Assembly: GCA_038257155.1 (NCBI GenBank)
Contig: JBBSJP010000012.1
Span: forward strand, 36,452 to 100,451
Direction of reading: 5' to 3'
Source: JANJTY01 sp038257155
GTDB lineage: Bacteria; Pseudomonadota; Gammaproteobacteria; Xanthomonadales; Xanthomonadaceae
DNA: 64,000 nt
Shown: one piece after another, positions 35,370-43,523 of the stretch
Position numbering within the stretch: position 1 is the first letter of the stretch
Layout: the number at the start of each line of letters is the position of its first letter
The notes under the pieces: model-generated
What the model was told of the DNA's origin: nothing
Seen by the model: the letters and a program-made list of their open reading frames with translations, nothing else
Database searches by the model: none
Translations under genes and position numbers: made by a program

Positions 35370-35791
35370 AACTCGAACCCTATCTGTTCTTCGACGGCAG
35401 GGCCGAAGAGGCATTGGAGTTTTACGAGCGCGGCCTCGGCGCGACAGTCGAAGGCAAGATGCGCTTTGCCGACAGCCCCGACCCGGTGCCGACGGAGTAT
35501 CTGCCGCCTGGCGGTGCGCAGAAGCTGATGCACGCCAGCCTGCTGATTGAGGGTCAACGCCTGATGCTAAGCGATGGCTGTGCCTCGGATGGCAGCGGAT
35601 TTCACGGCTTCTCGCTCGCCTTGCAGTACGACCAGGAAGTCGATGCACGGCGCGCATTCGACGCCCTGTGCGAAGGCGGAAGCATCCAGATGCCGATCGG
35701 TCCGACCTTCTTCTCACCTTGTTATGGCCAGGTCCTCGACCGCTTCGGCGTGCAATGGATGGTCATGGTCTACACCGCCGATCCCTCCTGA
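35366..35791 (+). CDS. VOC family (PhnB/glyoxalase-like) protein
   Basis: A 141-residue protein of the PhnB / 3-demethylubiquinone-type VOC group. Diagnostic parts are LEPYLFFDGRAEEALEFYER at the start, LMHASLLIEGQRLMLSDG in the middle, and FFSPCYGQVLDRFGVQWMV at the end. The vicinal-oxygen-chelate fold often binds a metal and a small organic substrate; no specific substrate is implied. The ATG overlaps the TetR stop by four bases and has AAAAGGAG upstream, so translation is coupled. Confidence 0.88.
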   Translation: MKLEPYLFFDGRAEEALEFYERGLGATVEGKMRFADSPDPVPTEYLPPGGAQKLMHASLLIEGQRLMLSDGCASDGSGFHGFSLALQYDQEVDARRAFDALCEGGSIQMPIGPTFFSPCYGQVLDRFGVQWMVMVYTADPS

Positions 35792-35803
35792 AGGAGCCCT
35801 GCC

Positions 35804-36241
35804 ATGCCCTACGACCTGACCCAGATCCGCATCCTGCGCGCACCACCTGAGCGCGTCTACCGTGCCCTGTTTGACCCGGCCGCCATCGCCAAATGGAATG
35901 CGCCCGACGGCTTCACCGCCGTGGTGCACGAACTCGACGCGCGGGTCGGCGGACGATTCCGCATCAGCTTCATCAACTTTTCCAGCGGCCAGGAGCACAG
36001 CTTTGGCGGCGCCTACCGCGAGTGGGTGCCGAACGAGAAGATCGTGGCCACGGACCGCTTTGACGACGCCAACCTGCCCGGCGAAATCCTGACCACCTTC
36101 CGCCTGCGCGCGGTGACGGCCGGCACCGAACTGACTGTCGAACAGGCCGGCCTGCCCGATGTCATTCCCGCCGAATCCTGCCGCCTCGGTTGGCAGCAAT
36201 CGTTCGAACTGCTGGCCCGCCTGGTCGAGACAGAGATCTGA
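35804..36241 (+). CDS. SRPBCC (AHSA1/START-like) protein
   Basis: A 145-residue protein with the SRPBCC fold of the AHSA1-like group: RILRAPPERVYRALFDPAAI at the N terminus, then WNAPDGFTA and GGRFRISFIN, and near the end the lid helix GWQQSFELLARLVE. The family binds hydrophobic ligands in a deep pocket. AAGGAG lies upstream of the ATG, and only 12 bases separate it from the VOC gene. It is the last gene of the operon, and its stop lies six bases from the stop of the convergent glycosyltransferase gene. Confidence 0.88.
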   Translation: MPYDLTQIRILRAPPERVYRALFDPAAIAKWNAPDGFTAVVHELDARVGGRFRISFINFSSGQEHSFGGAYREWVPNEKIVATDRFDDANLPGEILTTFRLRAVTAGTELTVEQAGLPDVIPAESCRLGWQQSFELLARLVETEI

Positions 36242-36247
36242 GACGGC

Positions 36248-36982
36248 CTAACGATCCTCGTACCAATAGCGCCGGATGAAGTCGTTGCCGGCTTCATTGC
36301 GGCGCATCACGTTCCAGGCTACGCGCGGCATCTGCAGGAAATAGTGCCAGTCTCCGTGACGGTCAAACTTGCGCGTTGACGTGACGGTCTTGACTCCACG
36401 CAGGCGCCGCAGACGCTGGCCGCGCTGCTTCCCCAGGTGCTTGAGTCGGACCAGGAAGTCGACGTCTTCCGCTATCGGGCGGGTCTCGTCGTACCCGCCA
36501 AGCGCTTCGAAATCGGCGCGCCGACAGAACACGATGCCGGTGTCGAAGCCGGTGGCCCAGACCATCGGCAGCATCATGGCGAAACTCAGCGCGATGCCGG
36601 GAGACCATCGTTCCATGGTGACGCCGGTGGCGCCGCCGACCACGCGTGCATCGTCGAGCGCCGCAAAGATCGCGTCGAAACACTCGGGGTGCAGGATCGA
36701 ATCGGCGTCGACAAAACCCAGATAGTCTCCCTGTGCTGCATTCGCGCCACCGTTGCGAACCGCGGCGATGCAACGCTTCTCGACCGTCGCAATCGCACAG
36801 CCGCGCTGATTCGCCAGCTCGGCGGTGGAATCGGTCGATAGATTGTCGGCGACGATGACCTCGATCTGCGCGGACCTTGAGCTGTGCTCACGCGCCGCGT
36901 CGACGCTGTCCAACAAACGGGGCAACAGCGCTGCCTCGTTGTAGGCGGGAATCACCAGACTCAGCCGCGACCCGCTCATCAT
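36248..36982 (-). CDS. Glycosyltransferase family 2
   Basis: A 244-residue GT2 enzyme. The nucleotide-sugar fold is clear: LSLVIPAYNEAALLPRLLDS, then EVIVADNLSTDSTAE, and GDYLGFVDADS carrying the metal-binding DxD. Later GGYDETRPIAEDVDFLVRLK holds the ED motif of the catalytic base. It has no strong membrane anchor, although SFAMMLPMVWATGFDTGIVF is hydrophobic. The donor and acceptor are unknown. It starts with two consecutive ATG codons (36982 or 36979). The upstream gene on the same strand is yedI-like, nine bases away. Confidence 0.88.
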   Translation of the reverse strand: MMSGSRLSLVIPAYNEAALLPRLLDSVDAAREHSSRSAQIEVIVADNLSTDSTAELANQRGCAIATVEKRCIAAVRNGGANAAQGDYLGFVDADSILHPECFDAIFAALDDARVVGGATGVTMERWSPGIALSFAMMLPMVWATGFDTGIVFCRRADFEALGGYDETRPIAEDVDFLVRLKHLGKQRGQRLRRLRGVKTVTSTRKFDRHGDWHYFLQMPRVAWNVMRRNEAGNDFIRRYWYEDR

Positions 36983-36991
36983 GATTTACAT

Positions 36992-37930
36992 TCAGGCAGT
37001 GGTTGCCGCTGCGCGCTTGGGGCGAAGGCGTTTCCAGATACCTACCAACAGCAACACGACCGCTCCCGCCACGATGCCCACGCCGGCATTCGCCAGCTGC
37101 TCGACCAGGCCTCCCAACCAGCCGACGGGCAGCATGGCGACCACCGCGTGATGCAATGCCGGGATGCTGTGCACCAGGATGCCGCCACCGACCAGGAACA
37201 TGGCCGCCGTGCCGACCACCGTCAGTGCTTTCATGAACCAGGGCGCGCCCCACAGGATGGCGCGGCCAAGCGCGCGTTGCATGCGGGCGAACACGCCATT
37301 GCCTGGCTTCTCGATCATGTGCAGCCCGAGGTCGTCGAACTTGACGATCGCTGCGACGAAGCCATACACGCCAATGGTCATCAGCAAGGCGATGGTGGTG
37401 ACCACCATCACCTGCCGGGAGAGCGCGGCCGTGGCGACAGTTCCCAGGGTAATGACGATGATTTCGGCCGACAGGATGAAATCGGTGCGAATTGCACCCT
37501 TGATCTTTTCGCGTTCCCTGGCCACCACGTCAATCGACTCGTCAGACAGGGCCTCGAGCAGCTCCGCGTGGTGGGCCTCATCCTTGGCCGGATCATGCAG
37601 GTACTTGTGCAGTACCTTTTCCAGACCTTCAAAGCAGAGATAGGCACCGCCGAGCATCATCAGCGGCGTCACCAACCAGGGCGCGAAAGCACTGATCAAC
37701 AGGGCCGCCGGCACCAGAATGGCCTTGTTGATGAACGAGCCCTTGGCCACCGCCCAGACCACCGGCAACTCGCGATCCGGCTTCACGCCGGAAACCTGCT
37801 GGGCGTTGAGCGCCAGATCATCGCCCAGCACGCCGGCAGTCTTCTTGGCTGCCAGCTTGGTCATTACCGCCACGTCATCCAGGATGGTGGCGATATCGTC
37901 GAGCAGGGTAAGAAGGCTGGCGCCGGCCAT
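36992..37930 (-). CDS. yedI: DUF808 (YedI-like) inner membrane protein
   Basis: A 312-residue membrane protein of the DUF808/YedI family, recognised by MAGASLLTLLDDIATILDDV at the N terminus, KKTAGVLGDDLALNAQQVSG and ELPVVWAVAKGSFINKAILV. About seven membrane segments are interrupted by a charged loop containing KVLHKYLHDPAKDEAHHAEL. The molecular role of the family is not established. The ATG overlaps no neighbour. It is transcribed leftward with the glycosyltransferase gene after it. Confidence 0.9.
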   Translation of the reverse strand: MAGASLLTLLDDIATILDDVAVMTKLAAKKTAGVLGDDLALNAQQVSGVKPDRELPVVWAVAKGSFINKAILVPAALLISAFAPWLVTPLMMLGGAYLCFEGLEKVLHKYLHDPAKDEAHHAELLEALSDESIDVVAREREKIKGAIRTDFILSAEIIVITLGTVATAALSRQVMVVTTIALLMTIGVYGFVAAIVKFDDLGLHMIEKPGNGVFARMQRALGRAILWGAPWFMKALTVVGTAAMFLVGGGILVHSIPALHHAVVAMLPVGWLGGLVEQLANAGVGIVAGAVVLLLVGIWKRLRPKRAAATTA

Positions 37931-38055
37931 GAGTCATTCGCTGCAAGGAGGTTGCGGCATTTTGCACGCCACAGCCGAGCAACGGAAATGCCTTTCGCGC
38001 GAAACCGGCGAAGCTGCTACGGCCTGGTCCAGCAGGCCGCAGCAGTTGCGGAGGA

Positions 38056-38391
38056 TCAGGACATGCGGCGTGCCACGAAATAGGCACCAAGGTTGCCGAT
38101 GCCGGTAGCTGCCAGCAACACGGCAAACACGCCGGGGGTGATCTCGCGCCAGCCGAAGGCCTCGATCAGTCCGAAGCCGATGGCGAGTGCCAGCAGCACG
38201 GTGCCCCAGCGCAGGCTGGCATGGCGGCGACGGCTTTCCTCTCCGTCCAGGATGGATCGCACCATTTCCTGCGAGCCATTGGATTCGACCATCTGGCGAC
38301 GAGCACGGGCATCGACCACGGCTTTGATTGCCAGGAAAATGCAAACGAACAGCGTGATGGGGATGAAGGGCATCAGGATTTCGGATGACAT
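38056..38391 (-). CDS. Small DUF6249-like membrane protein
   Basis: A 111-residue protein starting at ATG 38391. The first segment MPFIPITLFVCIFLAIKAVV is hydrophobic, followed by a charged region (RARRQMVESNGSQEMVRSIL) and two further hydrophobic segments (WGTVLLALAIGFGLIEAFGW and GVFAVLLAATGIGNLGAYFV). This topology matches small DUF6249-type proteins often found next to ECF sigma factor genes. It is divergent from the sigma factor gene with about 125 bases between the chosen starts, and may be regulated by it. Confidence 0.65.
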   Translation of the reverse strand: MSSEILMPFIPITLFVCIFLAIKAVVDARARRQMVESNGSQEMVRSILDGEESRRRHASLRWGTVLLALAIGFGLIEAFGWREITPGVFAVLLAATGIGNLGAYFVARRMS

Positions 38392-38516
38392 GGGGGTTCT
38401 CGAAAGGGCACCGGGATGGCGCCTGCAGGGAAGGAGATACGGCCAGCTTGACAGCGGTTGCAGGACGCGTTGCGATGGCACTGCAACCGTGGCTGCTTTG
38501 GGTGTATCCAGTGGAA

Positions 38517-39095
38517 ATGGACGACGCATCTGCCACCGATAAGGATCGCCTGCTGGTCGAAGCGGTGCTTGCGGGCAATCCCGGCGCGTTCGAACGGCTG
38601 GTGCGCGACTATCAGGGACTGTGCTGGCACGTCGTGCAGCGCATGGTGCGTCACCCGGAGGACGCCCGCGATCTTTGCCAGGAGACGTTCCTGCGGGTGC
38701 ACCGCTATCTTCATCAATATCGTTCCGATGCGCCGCTGAAGTCCTGGATCGCCCAGGTTGCCTATGCGGTCGCCAAGCGACACCTCGAGCGGCGCCGCAT
38801 TCCGCTGGCAGAATCCGACAGCGAGGGTCCGGCCCTGTACGAACTGGTAGCAGACGAAAGCGACCTGGCGGGCTCGATCGCAGACGCGGAAATTCACACA
38901 CACCTGCACCGCGCGATCGAAGCATTGCCGCCGCTGCAACGCACCCTACTGACCCTGTATCACCTGGAAGAGATGCCGATCCCGGAGATCGCCCACATCA
39001 CGGGCGTCGCCGAGGGCACCATCAAGAGTCACCTGTTTCGCAGCCGCAAGGCGCTGCGAAGCCTGCTGGAACCAAGCATGGGAGTCGCCGCATGA
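38517..39095 (+). CDS. ECF-type RNA polymerase sigma factor
   Basis: A 192-residue sigma-70 family protein. Region 2 is seen in GAFERLVRDYQGLCWHVVQR and PEDARDLCQETFLRVHRYLH, and region 4 in LPPLQRTLLTLYHLEEMPIP followed by the helix-turn-helix EIAHITGVAEGTIKSHLFRS. Regions 1.1 and 3 are absent, as in ECF factors. The start is uncertain: ATG 38475 would add 14 residues (MALQPWLLWVYPVE). Its stop overlaps the start of the next gene by four bases (ATGA), typical of a sigma/anti-sigma pair. The divergent small membrane gene may share its promoter region. Confidence 0.9.
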   Translation: MDDASATDKDRLLVEAVLAGNPGAFERLVRDYQGLCWHVVQRMVRHPEDARDLCQETFLRVHRYLHQYRSDAPLKSWIAQVAYAVAKRHLERRRIPLAESDSEGPALYELVADESDLAGSIADAEIHTHLHRAIEALPPLQRTLLTLYHLEEMPIPEIAHITGVAEGTIKSHLFRSRKALRSLLEPSMGVAA

Positions 39096-39565
39096 ATCAT
39101 CCGACATCCAATCTGCCCGCTTCGATCAACGAAGCCGAATGGCAGCTGCAGGAACTGGCCCGCCTCGGCAAGCCTGCTTCCGACAGTACCAACGATGACC
39201 TGCTCGCCTACCGGGCCATAGATCGCGCACTGCGCTCGCCACCCGACGATGCGCTACCAACCGATTTCGCCGCTTCGGTTGCGCGTATCGCACAAGGGCA
39301 AGGCTTCGTGCGAAATGACGGGTTCGAACAGAACCTGATCCGCATCCTCGTCGCGGTCCTGGGCATTTCCGGCGGCGTGGCGATAGCCATGTTCTCGGGC
39401 GAACTGCTGCAGGGAACTTTCGCCAGCCTCGTCCAACTGGGAGACGCAACCCTCGGCTGGTCAAGCGCGGCACTGGCCTGTCTCGGCCTGAGCTGGCTTT
39501 GCAGTCAACTGCTGCAGGGCGGCCGCAGCCCGGCCTGCTACAACCGCCTGGGCTCCTGGCTCTAA
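39092..39565 (+). CDS. Membrane protein, possible anti-sigma factor
   Basis: A 157-residue protein translated from an ATG overlapping the sigma factor stop. The first 85 residues are cytosolic and polar (EAEWQLQELARLGKPASDST). Two hydrophobic segments follow: LIRILVAVLGISGGVAIAMF and SSAALACLGLSWLCSQLL. The arrangement (cytosolic N domain, membrane part) and gene order suggest an anti-sigma role, but no zinc-binding HxxxCxxC motif is visible, so this rests on context. A hairpin terminator follows the stop. Confidence 0.6.
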   Translation: MNHPTSNLPASINEAEWQLQELARLGKPASDSTNDDLLAYRAIDRALRSPPDDALPTDFAASVARIAQGQGFVRNDGFEQNLIRILVAVLGISGGVAIAMFSGELLQGTFASLVQLGDATLGWSSAALACLGLSWLCSQLLQGGRSPACYNRLGSWL

Positions 39566-39571
39566 ATCGAA

Positions 39572-39599
39572 TGCGGCCGGGCTACTCAGCCCGGTCGCA
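39572..39599. terminator. Hairpin terminator between convergent genes
   Basis: A 12-base stem (TGCGGCCGGGCT with AGCCCGGTCGCA, one G-T pair) and a four-base loop lie seven bases after the stop of the sigma-partner gene and 12 bases before the stop of the convergent small exported protein. It may serve both genes. Confidence 0.7.
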
Positions 39600-39610
39600 C
39601 GGGAATCAGG

Positions 39611-39955
39611 CTAGCGAAAACACTTGGCGCTTACCCGACGCATGCTGGGCCCGCTTTCGCCCTCACGGGTGAACTCGACATCGTCGAGAATCTCGACCTC
39701 CTCGCAGCGGTGACCGATCTCGCTGATCACGTAGGCGCCTCGTCCACGTTGCGTCGAGAAGTCGCGGCCATCGAACTCGGCCAGCTTGAACAGGCAGCGG
39801 TGGGTCTCACCGGAGGCCGCCGGTTGCTTGTGTGAGTCGCAGGTTGCGCCTTTGCGGCTCAGTTCGCGCTCGGCAGACTTGGATAGCTCTTCGGCCTGCG
39901 AGCTGGTCGCCCAGACAAGCAGCATCGATAGCATCACAGCGCTTCTCATGATCAT
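39611..39955 (-). CDS. Small exported protein of unknown function
   Basis: A 114-residue protein. It begins MIMRSAVMLSMLLVWATSSQ, a signal peptide cleaved near QAEE. The mature 90 residues are charged and contain four cysteines (CDSHK, RCLFKL, RCEEVE and the C-terminal AKCFR), so disulphides are likely in the periplasm. No family was recognised. The ATG has GAGGAACC upstream. Confidence 0.65.
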   Translation of the reverse strand: MIMRSAVMLSMLLVWATSSQAEELSKSAERELSRKGATCDSHKQPAASGETHRCLFKLAEFDGRDFSTQRGRGAYVISEIGHRCEEVEILDDVEFTREGESGPSMRRVSAKCFR

Positions 39956-40059
39956 GGTTCCTCAAGCAGTGGACCGAACGCGGCGCCATGCCATCGAGCC
40001 AGGGCGTGCCGCGGCCGGTTAGTTTAGCCCGCGATTCGGACAAGGGCTGCACCTGGCGT

Positions 40060-41805
40060 TCAGGGTTGCTCGAACCCGTTGGCAAACAAGAGATCAGGAT
40101 CTGACTGGATCAATGCGAAGGCCAGACCATCGGAGGTTCGATGTTCCCATCCCCACTTGCGCGGCGGCGAGACGCGAAACGCCGTGTTGACCGGCGGTGC
40201 CGTCGGTCGAATCCAGTAGTTCACGCCTTCGTCATAGGTCGCGTACAGGTCCATCACGGTGGCGTGCAGTTCATCGGCATTGCCGCCGTACGCAGCACGC
40301 ATCCAGTGCGCCCAGGCGATCTGCCCCGCCACGTCCAGCGCGTGTTCCACGTCTTCGAAATTGCGCTGCCCATCGCTGCCGTCGCGCAGCATGGCGTAGC
40401 GCGGCAGGGCCAGGGCCGCCGCGGTGTCGTAACTGTGATCGGTGGTGTTGACCACGGTAGCGCGCATGAAGTCGCCCAGGCGCGCAATGAAGTCTGCGGT
40501 GGCCGCATCCTCGCCGCTGGCATAGGCGCGCACCGCGGCATCCGAAAGCAGGGCCGTCATCCACGAGGAGCCGCCGTACTCAGCGTCACCCCAGTCACCG
40601 GCATGCTGCGAGCCGGTGTGATACAGGCCGCCATCGATGAAGGGCACGGGCACCTGCCCGCTGGCGCCATCCTGATGCGCGCGGAAATCGGCGAGGATCT
40701 GGTCCACTGCATCGCGATGCTGCAGATCGCCCAACACTTCGTAGGTGACCACATTCGCCAGCAGCTTGAATGCGGCGTGACGCTCGGTCCAAAAGCCGCG
40801 CTGCGGCGTCCATGCGTGGGGGAACCCGTCATGCGCGGTGGGCGTGAGCGCGATGCGCCCGGGCATTTGTGGATCGCCTGTCGTCCAGAGGGTGTAAGCC
40901 AGGCACTCGTTGTAGGCGTACTTGCTGTCGCCCCCAACGCTGCCGAAATCGAAGAACCCGCCAGCGTTTAGCCGATCCGCATAAAACTGCGCGTTGCGCA
41001 CCGCCTCTCGCAGCGCGCTGTAAGAGCCGCTGCGGAAGTACAGTCGGAACATGGTCGAGGCGCGATCGTACAGCCAGGGCTCGGTTTGGGTACGGTAGGG
41101 ATTGGGCGAGCTGACGCTGCCCGGATCCTGGTTCACGACGCTGTAGAAATTGTTCTTGTTGGCGCGCTCGGCCTCCTGAAAATCGGGCCAGTGCAGGACC
41201 GCATCGTTCGCCGCCGGATCGTCGCGCGGCTCCTGATTGGTGGCATCGAAGGGCGTGCTGCGCATCGAGGTGAGCAAGCCGCGGGCCAGCCATTCGCGTG
41301 GCAGCACGGCGTAGACGTCAGGCTCGAAGACATTGTCAGCCGCGATGAATCCACCCGAGGTCACCTGATGCCATGCGCTGCGCGGATCGACCGCGGCGGG
41401 CACATCAAGGCTGCGCTGCACGTCGCCCCAGCTGACGGTAACCAGTTCGCTGCCGGCGGGACCGATCGAAAAGGTGTGGCTGAACTGGACCAGCGCAACA
41501 CGCACCGACTGACCGTCGATCCCTGCATTGCTGCGATGACGCCACGGCGTCAATTGCGACACATGCGTGGGCACTTCGGTTCCTTCATGGACGACACGCA
41601 GCGTGCTCAAGTCGGCGGCGCTGAGCGAGCCGCGCGGAAATGGCATCCCGAAGCTCACCAGGGTCGGCACGCCGGCGACCACGACTTCGGTCGGGTGCAG
41701 ACGCACTTCGATCTGCCCCTGCGTCACCGCTGGCGCGAAGAATGGTTCCACTGCCTGGGAAGCCAGCGATATCACCAACAGCAGGAAGGCAAGCAAGTAG
41801 CGCAT
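40060..41805 (-). CDS. Exported RIFT-barrel-like protein with C-terminal FANGFE motif
   Basis: A 581-residue exported protein. The signal peptide (MRYLLAFLLLVISLASQAVE) is preceded by GGAG. The N-terminal part (IEVRLHPTEVVVAGVPTLVS, GMPFPRGSLSAADLS, THVSQLTPW) resembles the RIFT-barrel domain of PcRGLX/YetA-type proteins (rhamnogalacturonan lyase-like). The rest is helical and aromatic-rich (AYNECLAYTLWTTGDPQMPG), consistent with an alpha/alpha toroid. It ends LLFANGFEQP, a variant of the IFxDGFE tail shared by three other exported proteins. A polysaccharide-acting enzyme is plausible; catalytic residues cannot be named. Confidence 0.6.
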   Translation of the reverse strand: MRYLLAFLLLVISLASQAVEPFFAPAVTQGQIEVRLHPTEVVVAGVPTLVSFGMPFPRGSLSAADLSTLRVVHEGTEVPTHVSQLTPWRHRSNAGIDGQSVRVALVQFSHTFSIGPAGSELVTVSWGDVQRSLDVPAAVDPRSAWHQVTSGGFIAADNVFEPDVYAVLPREWLARGLLTSMRSTPFDATNQEPRDDPAANDAVLHWPDFQEAERANKNNFYSVVNQDPGSVSSPNPYRTQTEPWLYDRASTMFRLYFRSGSYSALREAVRNAQFYADRLNAGGFFDFGSVGGDSKYAYNECLAYTLWTTGDPQMPGRIALTPTAHDGFPHAWTPQRGFWTERHAAFKLLANVVTYEVLGDLQHRDAVDQILADFRAHQDGASGQVPVPFIDGGLYHTGSQHAGDWGDAEYGGSSWMTALLSDAAVRAYASGEDAATADFIARLGDFMRATVVNTTDHSYDTAAALALPRYAMLRDGSDGQRNFEDVEHALDVAGQIAWAHWMRAAYGGNADELHATVMDLYATYDEGVNYWIRPTAPPVNTAFRVSPPRKWGWEHRTSDGLAFALIQSDPDLLFANGFEQP

Positions 41806-42014
41806 ACGGCACTCCGTCTGGTTGACGGGGCATTTTGCACTTCACGGAGCGGAAGTGGGGGCGGGCAGAGCCGCGCGGCGGCCAGCGCAAGGCAGGAACC
41901 GATGCCTCGGAATGGATTCATGCGCCAGAAGATCCGCCCCTGATGGGCGCGCGGGCACGCCGCGAAGCAGGCCGGGCGTGGCCTTGCCCATGCCCAAGTT
42001 CCGTTACTAGATGC

Positions 42015-42923
42015 ATGGACACCTCATCCCATCATCCACAGAGCAAGGCGCCGGCGGCCCGCCGCCGGAAAGAATGGAACCAGATGTTCCTGCGCCGCTA
42101 TCCGCTGGCCTCGCGCTGGGGGCTGGCGCTCCCGATCGGCGGCACGCTGCTCGGCAATGGCCTGGTGGTCTGGCTGGTAATCAGTGGCCGCATGACACCG
42201 TTTGAGCTGGTGATGCTGGTAGCGATCGAGGCGCTGCTCCTGATGGGGATCGCCTGGCTGCAGAAGCGATCAGTGCCGCCAGAGGCGGTCGAAGCGAACC
42301 CCATGACGCTCAAGGATCGGCTGACAACGCTTGCATTCCTGTTGCTCCTGCTGGGCGGCATGTACGGGTTCGTGTTCTTCGACCTCGTGCCTTCGGAGGC
42401 CGAAATCCTGGGCTTTCTGCGCGATCCGGTCGCTTTCCTCTCCGCGTCGTCGCTCAAGTGGCCCTTGCTGATCACCCTCATTACCGCGTCGATCGACGTC
42501 CTGCAGGATCATGCACATTTCCGCCGCCACGGTGACATGTTCTTCAGCACGCCCCAACTGCAGGGCGCGGCACGTGGGCTGACCCTGATCCTGGGCGGCA
42601 TTCCCTACCTTGTTCCCGTGGTCTGCACCGCGATCTGCCTCCACTTCGGGGTGAAGCGAATGCATGCCTGGCTGACGCGCGGGGTCCGCTACGACTTCGA
42701 CAAGGGGCTGATTGCCATCTTCCTCGGTCTTGGGGTGATGGCTTCAATCGTTGGCGCACTCATGCTGCTCGACCGCATCGACGCGGCCTTGGGTCACGGA
42801 GTGCAGCTGTGGACGCTGGGCTACGGCGCAGCCAAGTTTGTGGCCGAGCTGTTCATTGTCTGCATGCCGCTGATCGCGGCAGCGCCCGGCGCTGAGGACG
42901 CTGATGAAGCGGTAGAGTCGTAG
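42015..42923 (+). CDS. Integral membrane protein of unknown function
   Basis: A 302-residue membrane protein with about seven hydrophobic segments, starting at ATG 42015 after a low-quality arginine-rich extension. Notable parts are FELVMLVAIEALLLMGIAWL, the loop SIDVLQDHAHFRRHGDMFFS between membrane segments, and YLVPVVCTAICLHFGVKRMH. It may belong to the DUF6498 group of membrane proteins, but this is a weak resemblance. It stands alone between an exported enzyme on the other strand and a gene-free stretch. Confidence 0.6.
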   Translation: MDTSSHHPQSKAPAARRRKEWNQMFLRRYPLASRWGLALPIGGTLLGNGLVVWLVISGRMTPFELVMLVAIEALLLMGIAWLQKRSVPPEAVEANPMTLKDRLTTLAFLLLLLGGMYGFVFFDLVPSEAEILGFLRDPVAFLSASSLKWPLLITLITASIDVLQDHAHFRRHGDMFFSTPQLQGAARGLTLILGGIPYLVPVVCTAICLHFGVKRMHAWLTRGVRYDFDKGLIAIFLGLGVMASIVGALMLLDRIDAALGHGVQLWTLGYGAAKFVAELFIVCMPLIAAAPGAEDADEAVES

Positions 42924-43523
42924 TGTCAGTCGCGGCCGTCAAGCTTATGCATTCACCCATGGCTTGACGTGCAGTTCACCCAAACTTTGCCGTTTCCCTT
43001 TTGCACGACACGAGGAAGGCTCTTCCGAACGCTCACGACGAACCAGGCCACGGGGACGAATGCTCGACTGAATCATGCTCGTCGGTCGCCAGCTCCCACT
43101 GATGCGGACACCCCAAAAGTCAATGTGTCGGACCTGAGGTTCGTGAATACAAACTGGCGGAAACCTTCGATCAGATCTGGGGTGCGTCAGGCGGCCAATC
43201 CGACCAACGGCCGTGTTCGACCCAAAGCGGCCCTTCGACCGGGCCGGGCCATGGGAATTGATTGGTCAGCGCACATCGCACTTGCGCGCGAAAGGGCCGC
43301 GCGCGCGGCGGGCAAAGTCGTCGCGGATAATGCCGATGGCCGGAAGACGCCGCCTGGAGTTGCCATCCAAGTGCCCGCGAAACGCCACATCTGCAACTGA
43401 CCATCGGTCAATGGGTCCTGATCGAGCGAGCGGTGGCGGCAAGAATGAATCAGCGGCTGGCAAACTGCCCGGCTTCGCCGCCTGCACACCGCGTCGCCAC
43501 CACTACTGCCCAAGAACATTCCC
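42924..43523. other. Gene-free stretch
   Basis: A 600-base stretch between the membrane protein and the MacB-like permease. Overlapping frames on both strands have no recognisable domain, and none has a good start with a ribosome-binding site. A GC-skewed segment near 43210-43260 (AAGCGGCCCTTCGACCGGGCC) is mildly palindromic. I saw no RNA gene. Confidence 0.4.

Noticed and set aside
36884..38083. Long frame antisense to yedI
   Set aside because: The minus-strand YedI protein is a clear family member; the plus frame is His- and Gln-rich filler.
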